NCBI RefSeq assembly: GCF_022953055.1
Contig: NZ_JALJEJ010000008.1
Span: 159,715-223,714, forward strand
Reading direction: 5' to 3'
Length of the DNA stretch: 64,000 bases
Source of the DNA: Mucilaginibacter straminoryzae
GTDB lineage: Bacteria > Bacteroidota > Bacteroidia > Sphingobacteriales > Sphingobacteriaceae
Part shown: positions 34,645 through 45,158 of the stretch, one piece after another
How positions within the stretch are numbered: position 1 is the stretch's first letter
How the letters are laid out: every line of letters starts with the position of its first letter
Notes under the pieces: model-generated
What the model was told of the DNA's origin: nothing
Database searches by the model: none
What the model saw: the letters and a program-made list of their open reading frames with translations, nothing else
Translations under genes and position numbers: made by a program

Positions 34645-37074
34645 CTATTCACTGCGTAAACTTTTTACCGGATTAGTTAAAGCAGCCTTAACCGCGTTAA
34701 ATGAAATAGTTACAAAGGCCACACCAATAGCTAACACACCCGACAGCACAAAAAGCCACCAGGGCACGGTTGCCCTGTACGCAAAACCCTGTAGCCACTG
34801 CGATGTAGCAAGCCAGGCCAAAGGCGAAGCCAGTACAATAGCAATTAGTATCAGTTTAAGAAAATCTACAGATAGTAACGCGACAATGCCAGCAACAGAA
34901 GCACCTAAAACCTTGCGGATACCAATCTCTTTTGTCCGCTGTAAAGTTGAATGCATAACCAGCCCCAGCAAGCCCATGCAACTAATAAATATAGATAAGC
35001 CTGTAGCCCAATTTAACAACTGTGATATATTTTGCTCCGCTTTATAAAAACCGGCAATGCTTTCATCCACAAACTGGTAATCAAAGTCCTTGTCGCCATA
35101 GATATTGTGCCATCTACTTTCAATACTACTTAACGCAGTATGCCAACTATCCCCAGAATTGGGTTTTAACTTCACATGTAGCGTAAAATATTCACCTTTT
35201 GTGGAAGCGCTGTAAGCTAAAGGTTTAATCGCATTGTGCAGAGACGAAAAATAAAAGTCGCGCAGTACACCTACCACCGGTACCGTCCGGTTTTGTATTT
35301 TCAACCTGGCCCCCAAAGCTTCATCGGGCTGTTTGAACCCTAATAAATGTAAATAGCTTTCGTTGATCATAATTCCCCGGATGCTATCGCTTGGCGACAG
35401 GTATTTTCCGGCTACCAATTTCAGCCCATACATTTTGAAATAATTCTCATCAGCATATTTAATTTCCGTTGAATTATTTACTAGTTTTTTACCCGAGCGG
35501 TATTGGATAACCGTTGTAGCGAACCCGTTGCGCGCCGGAGGCTGCCCACCTAACACGGCCTGTTCTACCTGCGGTAAACTTTTTACTGCCTGCAGCAAAA
35601 CCTGTTGCTTTTCTACGGGCTGGTCGCCTGGCAGATCAATAGCTACAATACCGTCTTTTTTGAAGCCGAGGTCTTTATTCAGCACAAAATGGATCTGTTT
35701 GCTTACAATCAGCGTAGCAACGATAAATACCTGCGCTACCGTAAATTGAAAAATAGTGAGCGTTTGCCGCAGTGCAGATTTGCCGTTGCCTTTACCATTG
35801 GTTGAAACCTGCTTTTTTAATGACGTAACTGCATTGAAACGCGCTAGCACAAACGCAGGGTAAAGCCCGGCAAACAGACCTACCACCACTATCAGTATGA
35901 TGGTAAACGCAATGAGGTTCGGTTGCTGCAGCGGACTAAAATGTACATCCGGAGGTATAAAATCTGCAAAGATCTTTAAGAGAATTGGCACAAACAGATA
36001 CGATAGCAAAGCCGCTGTGGCAGTAATCACCAAGGTTTCGCTTAAAAATTGCACAATCAGTTGACGGTAAGAGCTGCCTAATGTTTTACGTATACCAATT
36101 TCACGCGCACGGTTAACCGCATGCGCGGTGGTAAGGTTAACAAAATTAATGCAGGCAAGTAAAAGCAATATCCCGGCCACTACCAGCAGGCCGTAAAGTG
36201 TCCTCTTGTTTGCAATACGATGATCGAATACCTGATAATCTGCGTTAAAGTGTATATCAGACAAAGGTTGAAGGAGATATTGCGATTTTAAAAAATCGTT
36301 TTTCAGATTCTTATCGTGCAATTCCTTCAGCTGTTTTTCCAGTGAAGCCGTTGTAGTGGCGGGGCTTGCTTTAAAAAATAATTGATTTTGGGAATCGATG
36401 TTATTCCATACATTCCAGTTCTTGAACTGCGTATCTGCGTTATCCCCAGTGGATAAGGAAATAAAATCTTTAAAATTAAAATCGGTATTAACCGGCGGGT
36501 CTGCAACAATGCCCGAAACCGTAGTTTTGATCGAATCGTTATAAACCACTACCCGGCCTATCGCTTCCTGCGGGGCTTTGATATCAAAATAAGCCTTAGC
36601 CCGGCTTTCTGTTAGTACAACATTAAAAGGCTGGGTTAATGAGGAAAGGGAACCGGCGAGCCATTTTGTTTCAAATAACCGAAAAAAGCTATCATCTGTG
36701 TAAACTACATCGGGCTGCTTTTTGAATTTCTTAAAATTATTTCCCGCCAGCGGGATGCTCACCTTCATTGGATACATCACTGTGACAGGTGCCACCTGTT
36801 CTGCTCCGGAAAGCTCTGTCCGCGCTGCTTTTTGTAAAGGAAATGGCACGCCAGAGTTTTTAAAATCCTGGTTAGGGAAATGCATTATCGATACGATCCG
36901 GTAAATGCGGTCCTTATCCTTCCTGAAATTTTCGTAGCTAAAATCGTGATGCACGATCAGGTAAATTACCAGCGCTGCGCTAATGCCAATGGCCAGCCCG
37001 GTTACGTTAATTACAGAAACAACTAAATTTCTCCTGAAACTTCTAATGGCTATTTTAAGATAATTAATCAGCAT
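34645..37074 (-). CDS. ABC transporter permease, MacB/FtsX type (permease 4)
   Basis: An 809-residue MacB-type permease beginning MLINYLKIAIRSFRRN with a membrane helix (VSVINVTGLAIGISAALVIYL). The family motifs AREIGIRKTLGS and TKEIGIRKVLGA mark the two FtsX blocks, and the end is LTNPVKSLRSE. It is the fourth permease of the HlyD-led unit, 13 bp after permease 5 and 86 bp before the DUF4097-like gene. The periplasmic domains share little sequence with the other permeases beyond the fold. Confidence 0.92.
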   Translation of the reverse strand: MLINYLKIAIRSFRRNLVVSVINVTGLAIGISAALVIYLIVHHDFSYENFRKDKDRIYRIVSIMHFPNQDFKNSGVPFPLQKAARTELSGAEQVAPVTVMYPMKVSIPLAGNNFKKFKKQPDVVYTDDSFFRLFETKWLAGSLSSLTQPFNVVLTESRAKAYFDIKAPQEAIGRVVVYNDSIKTTVSGIVADPPVNTDFNFKDFISLSTGDNADTQFKNWNVWNNIDSQNQLFFKASPATTTASLEKQLKELHDKNLKNDFLKSQYLLQPLSDIHFNADYQVFDHRIANKRTLYGLLVVAGILLLLACINFVNLTTAHAVNRAREIGIRKTLGSSYRQLIVQFLSETLVITATAALLSYLFVPILLKIFADFIPPDVHFSPLQQPNLIAFTIILIVVVGLFAGLYPAFVLARFNAVTSLKKQVSTNGKGNGKSALRQTLTIFQFTVAQVFIVATLIVSKQIHFVLNKDLGFKKDGIVAIDLPGDQPVEKQQVLLQAVKSLPQVEQAVLGGQPPARNGFATTVIQYRSGKKLVNNSTEIKYADENYFKMYGLKLVAGKYLSPSDSIRGIMINESYLHLLGFKQPDEALGARLKIQNRTVPVVGVLRDFYFSSLHNAIKPLAYSASTKGEYFTLHVKLKPNSGDSWHTALSSIESRWHNIYGDKDFDYQFVDESIAGFYKAEQNISQLLNWATGLSIFISCMGLLGLVMHSTLQRTKEIGIRKVLGASVAGIVALLSVDFLKLILIAIVLASPLAWLATSQWLQGFAYRATVPWWLFVLSGVLAIGVAFVTISFNAVKAALTNPVKSLRSE

Positions 37075-37087
37075 AAAGACAGTTGAT

Positions 37088-39511
37088 TTATTCGCTTTTT
37101 AAACTTTCCACGGGATTAGTTAGAGCCGCTTTTACCGATTGAAAACTGATGGTCATGAAGGCGATCACCAAAGCGCCACCACCGGCAACTGCTACTACCC
37201 ACCAAGGTATCGCCTGTCGATAGGCAAATCCCTGTAACCATTTTTGCATCGCAAACCACGCGAGCGGGCCTGCAATAACAATGGCTATAAACACCAGTTT
37301 AATAAAATCCTTAGACAACATGGCCACAATGGTTGATACATCCGCGCCTAATACCTTGCGTATACCTATCTCTTTGGTGCGTTGCTCTGCAGCATAAGCT
37401 GCCAGCCCGAACAAGCCAAGGCATGCAATAATTATTGCCAGGGAAGTAAAGATCAGGAAGATGGTGCCGGTCTGTTGCTCTTTATGATAGCTTGCGGCAA
37501 ACTCTTCATCCATAAACGTATAATCAAAATCGGCAGGCGTAAGCGAGTGCCACATCGTCTTGATCTGACTGATCAGGGCAGGGATATCTTTGGTTTTAAC
37601 ACGTACACTTAAAAGACCCGCATCTTGCCTTAACTGGAAAATAACAGGGCTGATATTCTGGCGGAGGGAACTGAAGTTGAAGTCTTTAATAACACCAACG
37701 ATTTGATAAGTAACTACCTTTTTAAACTTCGGGTCGTCAAACTGGTAAAGGTTTTTTCCTATCGGATCTTTAAATCCTAAAAATTTGGCGGCGGTTTCGT
37801 TGATAATCAAGCCTGTAGAATCAGTACCCATTTGCAGGCTAAAGTTTCTGCCGGCCTTCAATTTCATTCCCATTGTAGGGATATAATCCTCATCTACATA
37901 CCAGCTCTGTGGAAAGATAGATTTGCTTTGGTCTGTCAGGGAGGCTTCTTTATTGAAGATGGAAGTGCGCCTGCCGCTGGATGTTGGTGTAAAGCCAGAC
38001 AAGGTAGCATCTATTACTCCCGGCAGCTGTTTAATTTGCTGTTTAAACGTTGCTGCCTGTTTATTCAACTCATAAGTGTTCTTAATCACCAAAACCTGAT
38101 TCCTGTCGTACCCCAAATCCCTGTTTTGAATATAACGTAGCTGATTATACACCACGAGCGTACCGATTATTAAAAAAACGGATATACAAAACTGTAACAC
38201 CACTAAGAAACTGCGCAGACCTCCGCCTTTTAGTCCGGTTCTAAGCTTTCCTTTAAGTACATGCACGGGTTCAAACGCAGACAGGAAAAATGCCGGATAG
38301 GTACCTGCAAGCAACCCAACAACAGCAATAATAAATAAGGATACCGGGGCAAGCCAAATTAGCGTGTGACTGTTGAACCCTATCTGCTTGCCCGAAAGCT
38401 GGTTAAACTGCGGCAAAAGAAATAAGGCGGCTGTTAAAGCGATTACAACGGCTGCAAAGGTGATTAATATTGATTCTGAAAGGAATTGCAGGATCAGGCG
38501 TCCGCGTGACGAGCCTAACACCTTACGAACGCCAACTTCTTTAGCGCGGTTGGCAGACCTGGCAGTTGACAGGTTCATGAAATTGACACAAGCGATGATA
38601 AGTATGAACAGCCCGATAGCAGAAAAGATATAAATATACTCTGTTGTAGAATTCGCCCCTAACTCGCCGATCATGCTTGATTTAAGATGGATATCAGTCA
38701 AAGGGATCAGGTTAAGCTTGAAAAAACTTCCACCCTTTTCAAACTGATCTAAACTGATATGCAATTCGTTTTGCATCTGCGACGAAGAATACTTTCTTAA
38801 TAAGCCCGGAAATTTTGCCTCGAAACGTTTCGGATCGGCGCCTGGCTTTAACAATACATACGTGTTATAATCGCTGCGCAACCACCTGTCTGACCGGCTA
38901 TCGGGAAAAGAAGACATGGAGATAAAGAAGTCGAAATTAAAGTGTGATGTCTGCGGGATATCTTTTATTACACCGGTGACTTTGTATCCGCCTTTATCAT
39001 CTATAATGATCGGTTTCCCTACTACATTAGTGCTGTTAAAGTATTTTATAGCGGCAGATTCCGTCATGACGATGCTATTAGGTTCTGCAAGCGCATTCGA
39101 GGCATTACCATTAATCATTGGCAGTGTAAAAACATTAAACAAAGAAGGATCTGCAAACGCCACGCTCTTTTCCATAATGTTTTCGGTGCCCTTCTTCACG
39201 TGCATGCTCCCGGCATTTTTTATACGTACCGCGTCTTCAACTTCTGGAAAATCCGTTGTAAGTGCTTTCGCCAACGGCGGCATGCAAACCGCATACTGCA
39301 TGCGGTTACCCCCTAACTTTAGGTCTTCGTTTACCCGATAGATACGACTCGCTTTATCATTATACCGATCGTAGCTTAATTCGTCTATCACATATAAAAC
39401 AATAAGCAAGCAAGCCGTAAGGCCAAGGGCCAGGCCAAGCACATTAATGAGCGTAAAGCTTTTATTTTTTGCCAGGCTCCTGATAGCCGTCTTGAGATAA
39501 TTTCTGAACAT
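37088..39511 (-). CDS. ABC transporter permease, MacB/FtsX type (permease 5)
   Basis: An 807-residue permease, clearly the closest relative of permease 6: both start MFRNY.KTA.RSL.KNK, share GLALGL..CLLIV.YV.DEL.YDRYN, and keep long matching stretches through the periplasmic domains (for example SAIGLFILIIACVNFMNLSTARSANRAKEVGVRKVLGSSRG). It ends LTNPVESLKSE. The pair probably arose by tandem duplication. The gene lies 23 bp after permease 6 and 13 bp before permease 4. Confidence 0.92.
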   Translation of the reverse strand: MFRNYLKTAIRSLAKNKSFTLINVLGLALGLTACLLIVLYVIDELSYDRYNDKASRIYRVNEDLKLGGNRMQYAVCMPPLAKALTTDFPEVEDAVRIKNAGSMHVKKGTENIMEKSVAFADPSLFNVFTLPMINGNASNALAEPNSIVMTESAAIKYFNSTNVVGKPIIIDDKGGYKVTGVIKDIPQTSHFNFDFFISMSSFPDSRSDRWLRSDYNTYVLLKPGADPKRFEAKFPGLLRKYSSSQMQNELHISLDQFEKGGSFFKLNLIPLTDIHLKSSMIGELGANSTTEYIYIFSAIGLFILIIACVNFMNLSTARSANRAKEVGVRKVLGSSRGRLILQFLSESILITFAAVVIALTAALFLLPQFNQLSGKQIGFNSHTLIWLAPVSLFIIAVVGLLAGTYPAFFLSAFEPVHVLKGKLRTGLKGGGLRSFLVVLQFCISVFLIIGTLVVYNQLRYIQNRDLGYDRNQVLVIKNTYELNKQAATFKQQIKQLPGVIDATLSGFTPTSSGRRTSIFNKEASLTDQSKSIFPQSWYVDEDYIPTMGMKLKAGRNFSLQMGTDSTGLIINETAAKFLGFKDPIGKNLYQFDDPKFKKVVTYQIVGVIKDFNFSSLRQNISPVIFQLRQDAGLLSVRVKTKDIPALISQIKTMWHSLTPADFDYTFMDEEFAASYHKEQQTGTIFLIFTSLAIIIACLGLFGLAAYAAEQRTKEIGIRKVLGADVSTIVAMLSKDFIKLVFIAIVIAGPLAWFAMQKWLQGFAYRQAIPWWVVAVAGGGALVIAFMTISFQSVKAALTNPVESLKSE

Positions 39512-39534
39512 CGCTTACGTTTTTAAGTTCGCCT

Positions 39535-41961
39535 TTACTCGCTGCGTAAACTCTTCACCGGGTTGATCAGCGCCGCCTTAATAGATTGAAAACTAATGGT
39601 AACAAAGGCAATAAGCACCGCACCCGAGGCGGCCACCACTACTACCCACCACTGGATGTTTTGTCGGTAAGCATAACTCTCCAGGAAGAACCGCTGCATA
39701 AACCACCAGGCCAGCGGGGCAGCCAGTAAAATGGCAATGAATACCAACTTGATGAAATCTTTGGAAAGCATGGTAACAATAGAAGTTACGCCTGCACCCA
39801 ACACCTTGCGGATACCGATTTCCTTGTTACGTTGTTCTGCCGCATAGGCAGCCAGGCCAAACAAACCCAAGCAGGCAATAATGATTGCGAAAGTGGTGAA
39901 CGCTACGCAGATACTGCCTACACGCTGCTCGCTACGATAAATCGCATCAAAATCCTGATCCATAAAAGAGAAAGAGAAAGACTGGTTGGGCGAAAGCTCT
40001 TTCCATTTACGCTCTATCTGGGCTAATACTCCTTTTACATCTTTGGTACTTACCCGCACGTTAAGCGCACCCTGGTCTTTACCATAGGTAAGAATGAGCG
40101 GCGTTACGTTCTCCCTAAGACTGTTGAAATTGAAATCTTTAACAATACCGATGATCTTATACTTTCCAATCTTTTTCATTTGGTCATCGAGCGGCTTGTA
40201 AAGAAATTGGTTCAGGTTACTTTTTCCGTTCAGTAATTTAATGGCCGACTCATTTAAAATAAGCGATGTGGAATCTGTCGCCATCTCTTTAGAAAAGTTC
40301 CGACCGGCCGCAAGGTGCATCCCCATTGTAGGCAGGTAGTCCGCATCAACAGTCCAAACCTGACCGTTTAAAGCATTTTTCAAATCAAAAACAGGCGAGG
40401 TATAAATAGTACTGCTGTTTCTGTTTCCCCCAGTAGGCGTATAACCTGTTAAGGAAGCATTGGTAACTCCCGGAAGTTGCTTTATTTCCTGCTTAAATGT
40501 TTCTGTCTGATTACCGAGAATCCATGCATGCTTGATCACTAAAACCTGTTCGCGGTTAAAGCCTAAATCTTTGTTCTGGATATATTTCAGCTGGTTGTAA
40601 ATGGCAAGGGTACCGATAATCAGGAAAATGGAGATGAAGAACTGGAAGATCACCAAAGCGCTTCTCAAATTCCCGTTCTTAAATCCACCGGAAAGTTTAC
40701 CCTTTAATACCGCTATCGGTTGAAAACCGGAAAGGAAAAAAGCCGGGTACGAACCCGCCAGGCATCCCACAAAAACAACAATAAAAATAAGTGTAGGTAA
40801 TAACCAGGTTAAGGCTTTCAGCGTGATGCTCATTTCCTTGCCAGCCATTTGATTAAACAAGGGCAGGGATAGCCATGCAGCTACGGCAGCAATCAAAGTC
40901 GCTACCAGGGTGATGAGTATAGACTCTGTCAGGAACTGAAATACAAGGTCTTTTCTTGCCGAGCCCAACACTTTGCGTACCCCTACTTCACGCGCACGGT
41001 TTGCCGAGCGGGCAGTAGACAGGTTCATAAAATTAACACAAGCAATAAACAGGATGAATATGGCTATTGCAGAAAAGATGTATACATATTGGATGTTGCC
41101 GTTCTCGCCCATCTCTGCCACACGGTTAGATTTAAGGTGGATATCTGTTAACGGCGTCACGCTGAAACGAAAATAGTTCCCCTGCTTTTCCAGGTCGCTC
41201 ATACTCATATGCAGAAACTGCTGTAACTCCGCACTCGAATGTCTGTTAATCAGATCGGAGAACTTACTCTCAACCGTTTTGATATTTGCACCCGGCTTCA
41301 GCAGCATGTAGGTTTGAAAGTTGTTGCTTAACCAGGTAGTTTGTTTACTTTCGGCCAGGGTTTCCATCGAAAGGAACAGATCAAACCTAAAGTGCGACTG
41401 CCTTGGAATATCTTTGATTACCCCGGTAATTTTATAATTCTCTGTATCGTTAAGCACCAGCGTTTTGCCTACCACATCAGTACGGCCGAAATACTTTTTG
41501 GCCAGCGTTTCATTAATTACCGCGGTATGTGGCGCCTTCAGTGCATCAGTGGCAGAACCATCGACAAAAGGCAGGGTGAAGATGTTAAAGATGGCCGGGT
41601 CGGCAAAAGTAACTTTGTCTTCCTGTATATTCTGGCTGCCTTTTTTTACCCGGAAACTTCCAGTTTGCCGAAAACGGGCCGCATTTTCCACTTCCGGAAA
41701 TTCGCTTACCAACGCAGCGGCAGTAGGCGCCGGTATTACAGCATAGGAGTCTTCGTGACCGCCAAACTTAATATCATTGTTCAGACGATAGATCCGGTCT
41801 GCTTTGGTGTTGTACCGATCGTAACCCAGTTCGTCTACTACGTAAAATACGATAAGCAAACAAACAGCCAGCCCCAGCGCCAACCCGAACACATTTATGA
41901 AGGTAAAGCCTTTATTCTTCTTCAGGCTCCTGAAAGCTGTTTTAATGTAGTTTCTAAACAT
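39535..41961 (-). CDS. ABC transporter permease, MacB/FtsX type (permease 6)
   Basis: An 808-residue paralogue of permease 5, with motifs AREVGVRKVLGS and NKEIGIRKVLGA and the end INPVKSLRSE. Similarity to permease 5 extends over the periplasmic domains, while those of the other permeases differ strongly. It is the second permease after the ATPase gene in the HlyD-led unit (41 bp from permease 7). Like all seven it has no nucleotide-binding domain of its own. Confidence 0.92.
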   Translation of the reverse strand: MFRNYIKTAFRSLKKNKGFTFINVFGLALGLAVCLLIVFYVVDELGYDRYNTKADRIYRLNNDIKFGGHEDSYAVIPAPTAAALVSEFPEVENAARFRQTGSFRVKKGSQNIQEDKVTFADPAIFNIFTLPFVDGSATDALKAPHTAVINETLAKKYFGRTDVVGKTLVLNDTENYKITGVIKDIPRQSHFRFDLFLSMETLAESKQTTWLSNNFQTYMLLKPGANIKTVESKFSDLINRHSSAELQQFLHMSMSDLEKQGNYFRFSVTPLTDIHLKSNRVAEMGENGNIQYVYIFSAIAIFILFIACVNFMNLSTARSANRAREVGVRKVLGSARKDLVFQFLTESILITLVATLIAAVAAWLSLPLFNQMAGKEMSITLKALTWLLPTLIFIVVFVGCLAGSYPAFFLSGFQPIAVLKGKLSGGFKNGNLRSALVIFQFFISIFLIIGTLAIYNQLKYIQNKDLGFNREQVLVIKHAWILGNQTETFKQEIKQLPGVTNASLTGYTPTGGNRNSSTIYTSPVFDLKNALNGQVWTVDADYLPTMGMHLAAGRNFSKEMATDSTSLILNESAIKLLNGKSNLNQFLYKPLDDQMKKIGKYKIIGIVKDFNFNSLRENVTPLILTYGKDQGALNVRVSTKDVKGVLAQIERKWKELSPNQSFSFSFMDQDFDAIYRSEQRVGSICVAFTTFAIIIACLGLFGLAAYAAEQRNKEIGIRKVLGAGVTSIVTMLSKDFIKLVFIAILLAAPLAWWFMQRFFLESYAYRQNIQWWVVVVAASGAVLIAFVTISFQSIKAALINPVKSLRSE

Positions 41962-42002
41962 AACCTTAGATGTTTAATTAAATAATGAACTGATATATCG
42001 CA

Positions 42003-44360
42003 TTATTCGCTGCGCAGGCTTTTAACCGGATTTGATACAGCCGCTTTTATGGCCTGGAAGCTGATGGTTAAGAGTGCAATCACCGATGTAAAAACCGCTG
42101 CCAGTAAAAACACCCAAATCTGCAGGTGTACACGGTATTGATAGCCCTCCAGCCATTCAGACATACTATACCACGCAATAGGTGTCGCAATCAGAAATGA
42201 AACGATAACCAGTTTCAGGAAATCTGTTGATAAAAGCGTGGCGATACTGGTTACCGAGGCGCCAAGCACTTTACGTATACCAATCTCTTTGATACGGTTC
42301 TGCGCCATATAAGTAGCCAGGCCAAACAAACCGAGGCAGGATATAAAGATGGTAAGGCCGGCGAACAGCGAGGCCAATTTACCGATCAATTGTTCCGACT
42401 TGAACTTTTTGCCGTAATCCTCATCTGCAAATTTGATATCTACAGGATAATCCGGATTGTATTTTTTGAAAATTTCTTCTGCTTTTTTAAGGTTTTCTGC
42501 TGTAGAATTAGCAGGATTCAATTTGAAGTGAATGAAGTTAAACCATCCTTTAGGTCCATGTACCATCATCGGAGCAACGGACTGATAAGGCGACTCCATG
42601 ATAAAATCATTTACAACCCCTACAATATGCCAGTTCATGTTATTATACTTGACCGTTTGGCCAATAGGGTCTTTAAAGCCTAATACCTTCGCAGCAGACT
42701 GGTTAACAATCAATGCAAGCGAATCAGTCGGGTAGGTTTTTACATCTATATCCCGCCCTTCTACCATTTTTAAACCCAAGGTTCGGGTAAAGCCATCGTC
42801 TACCGTAAAACTGTTAAAATCCAGCTTTTTGTCAGGGTCTTTACCCTTCCAGCTATAACCCCAGCTATCGCTCCAGCTCTGTGTTATCGGCGAACTGGTT
42901 TTAGTAACCGATATTGCCGCACCGCTACTGAGCAACTCATTTTTTATGGCATCTGCATGCTTCTGCACCTCACCTTCCATCAGGGTGAAAACCAGGTTAT
43001 CGCGCTTATAACCGATATCACGGTTTTGTGCATAATTGATCTGGTGCTTTACTACAATAGTGCAGATGATTAGCACAATAGCAAAGGTAAATTGCGTTAC
43101 TACCAACACTTTGCGTGGCGTAACCAGGGCATTAGATGCCTTGAACGTCCCCTTTAAAACTTTGATTGGCTTAAATGACGATAAATAAAAAGCCGGGTAG
43201 CTGCCTGCAATAACTCCGGTAAGCACAATGAAAAACATAGTTATTAACCAGAAGCCTCCACTGGCATAAGGAATAGCCAATTCCTTGCTGGTTAACTGAT
43301 TGAAGGCAGGCAGGCTAAGTAGCACTAAAATAAAAGCAAACACACCGGCGATCAATGCAATCAGGACAGATTCGCCTAAAAACTGGCCAACCAACAATTG
43401 TTTACCTGCACCGGCCACCTTGCGGATGCCGACTTCTTTCGCGCGCTTTTCGCTGCGGGCAGTGCTGAGGTTCATGAAATTAATACACGCGATAAGTAAG
43501 ATAAATGCCGCGATAATACTGAACATACGCACGTAGGTGATCATGCCGCCTACGGGTTTACCGTTTTCAAACTTGTTGTACAAGCGCCATTTATCTAAAG
43601 GATAAAGAAAAACATCAACATCTTCGTGGCCGTTTGAATGCTTCCTGGTGAAGTTCTTTAACTGTGCGTTCATAGAAGCGAGTGATACGCCAGGTTTTAA
43701 CAGCACAAACGACGTAACAGAGTTATCTCCCCAATATGGATCTTCCCAGCCCAGTTTGTGCATATAAGCTCTGGGTACCAGGTAGTCAAACTTAAACGCT
43801 GTATTGTTAGGCAGATCTTTTAAAACGCCGGTAACCGTAAAATTAGCAGTACTGTCTACCCGTACCGTTTTACCCATCGCATCTGCATTGCCAAAAAGCC
43901 GTTTAGCCATCTTTTGGGTCAGCACGATATTGTATATGCCGCTTAATGCCTGTTTGGCGTTTCCTTCTGCTAAAGGAAAATCGAACATGGTTAAAAACTG
44001 CGAATCGGTAAAATAACCGTCTGCCTTTAGTTTGTTATCGCCAGCGGTAAAAAGAAAGTTATTATCACTGATGAATACAGCATCTTCCACTTGCGGATAT
44101 TCGGTACGCATGGTGCTGGCCAATGGTTTCGGGGTGCTGGCCCAGCAATGTAATTTACCATCAAAAACCGATCTGTTGTATACCTTATATAAACGGTCTT
44201 TCTTTGAGTGAAACTGATCGTAGCTTACCTCATTCTGCACCCATAAAAGGATGAGCGCCGCACTGGCCATACCGATTGCCAAACCGGCAATGTTGATAAA
44301 TGAGAATGCCTTATTTTTCACAAGGTTTCTCCAGGCTATTTTAAGGTAGTTTTTGAACAT
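42003..44360 (-). CDS. ABC transporter permease, MacB/FtsX type (permease 7)
   Basis: A 785-residue permease, the one directly after the canonical ATPase gene (37-bp gap) and so the most likely obligate partner of that ATPase. It begins MFKNYLKIAWRNLVKNKAFSFINIAGLAIGM and ends VSNPVKSLRSE, with AKEVGIRKVAGA and IKEIGIRKVLGA as the two FtsX motifs. The predicted layout is four membrane helices in all per protomer, with two large extracytoplasmic domains, as in the family, although the FtsX blocks add further hydrophobic segments. Confidence 0.92.
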   Translation of the reverse strand: MFKNYLKIAWRNLVKNKAFSFINIAGLAIGMASAALILLWVQNEVSYDQFHSKKDRLYKVYNRSVFDGKLHCWASTPKPLASTMRTEYPQVEDAVFISDNNFLFTAGDNKLKADGYFTDSQFLTMFDFPLAEGNAKQALSGIYNIVLTQKMAKRLFGNADAMGKTVRVDSTANFTVTGVLKDLPNNTAFKFDYLVPRAYMHKLGWEDPYWGDNSVTSFVLLKPGVSLASMNAQLKNFTRKHSNGHEDVDVFLYPLDKWRLYNKFENGKPVGGMITYVRMFSIIAAFILLIACINFMNLSTARSEKRAKEVGIRKVAGAGKQLLVGQFLGESVLIALIAGVFAFILVLLSLPAFNQLTSKELAIPYASGGFWLITMFFIVLTGVIAGSYPAFYLSSFKPIKVLKGTFKASNALVTPRKVLVVTQFTFAIVLIICTIVVKHQINYAQNRDIGYKRDNLVFTLMEGEVQKHADAIKNELLSSGAAISVTKTSSPITQSWSDSWGYSWKGKDPDKKLDFNSFTVDDGFTRTLGLKMVEGRDIDVKTYPTDSLALIVNQSAAKVLGFKDPIGQTVKYNNMNWHIVGVVNDFIMESPYQSVAPMMVHGPKGWFNFIHFKLNPANSTAENLKKAEEIFKKYNPDYPVDIKFADEDYGKKFKSEQLIGKLASLFAGLTIFISCLGLFGLATYMAQNRIKEIGIRKVLGASVTSIATLLSTDFLKLVIVSFLIATPIAWYSMSEWLEGYQYRVHLQIWVFLLAAVFTSVIALLTISFQAIKAAVSNPVKSLRSE

Positions 44361-44397
44361 GGCAAAGGCTGTATTTAAGTTGGCGACTATCTGTTAA

Positions 44398-45075
44398 CTA
44401 TATCATGATGTTTTCCATCACGGTTTGCCCGTCCAGCAGGCGGATGATCCGGTGACTGTAACGGGCATCATGCTCCGAGTGGGTAACCATAATGATTGTT
44501 GTGCCTTGCTCGTTCAGATCAGTAAGCAGTTCCATTACTTCGTTACCGTTGCTGCTGTCCAGGTTACCGGTAGGCTCATCCGCAAGGATCAATTTGGGTT
44601 TATTCACCACCGCGCGTGCAATGGCAACGCGTTGCTGCTGACCGCCCGATAACTGCTGCGGGTAATGGTTGCGGCGGTGCATTATCTGCATCTTCTCCAA
44701 TACCTCTTCTACACGTTTCACTCGATCTGAAGAAGCTACACCTGTATATATTAATGGAAGTTCAACGTTTTCATAAACGGTTAGTTCGTCAATCAGGTTG
44801 AAGCTCTGGAACACAAAACCGATATTATGCTTCCGCAGATCGGCCCGTTTACGTTCGCCAACGTTGGCTACTTCTGTTCCATTGAACAGATAACTACCGG
44901 CGTCAGGGTCGTCAAGCATACCGAGTATGTTCAGCAAGGTAGATTTACCGCAACCAGAAGGGCCCATAATGGCTACAAATTCCCCTTCTTTTACTTCCAT
45001 GCTTAATTTATTCAGTGCAATTGTTTCTACCTCTTCAGTGCGGTAGTATTTTTCCATATCGGTGATCTTTATCAT
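44398..45075 (-). CDS. ABC transporter ATPase, MacB/LolD type (canonical)
   Basis: A 225-residue ATPase with every motif intact: Walker A GPSGCGKST, Q-loop FVFQSFNL, signature LSGGQQQRVAIARA, Walker B LILADEPT, D-loop GNLDS and H-loop VTH. It lies between the HlyD adaptor gene and permease 7 in one transcription unit, the classic adaptor-ATPase-permease order of a MacAB-type exporter. It may drive several of the seven permeases. It is about as long as the altered ATPase at 23999-24676 and is a clear paralogue of it. Confidence 0.95.
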   Translation of the reverse strand: MIKITDMEKYYRTEEVETIALNKLSMEVKEGEFVAIMGPSGCGKSTLLNILGMLDDPDAGSYLFNGTEVANVGERKRADLRKHNIGFVFQSFNLIDELTVYENVELPLIYTGVASSDRVKRVEEVLEKMQIMHRRNHYPQQLSGGQQQRVAIARAVVNKPKLILADEPTGNLDSSNGNEVMELLTDLNEQGTTIIMVTHSEHDARYSHRIIRLLDGQTVMENIMI

Positions 45076-45158
45076 TGTGCCTCCTTGCCCTGCGGGCTTA
45101 TCTTGTTAATGGTGAGTGTTTCTATTAATATCTGTTTATTACCTTGTACTGCTACCTG

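Noticed and set aside
41341..41985. 214-residue open frame on the plus strand
   Set aside because: It lies wholly antisense to the start of permease 6, which has clear family motifs. No promoter or plausible domain is visible.
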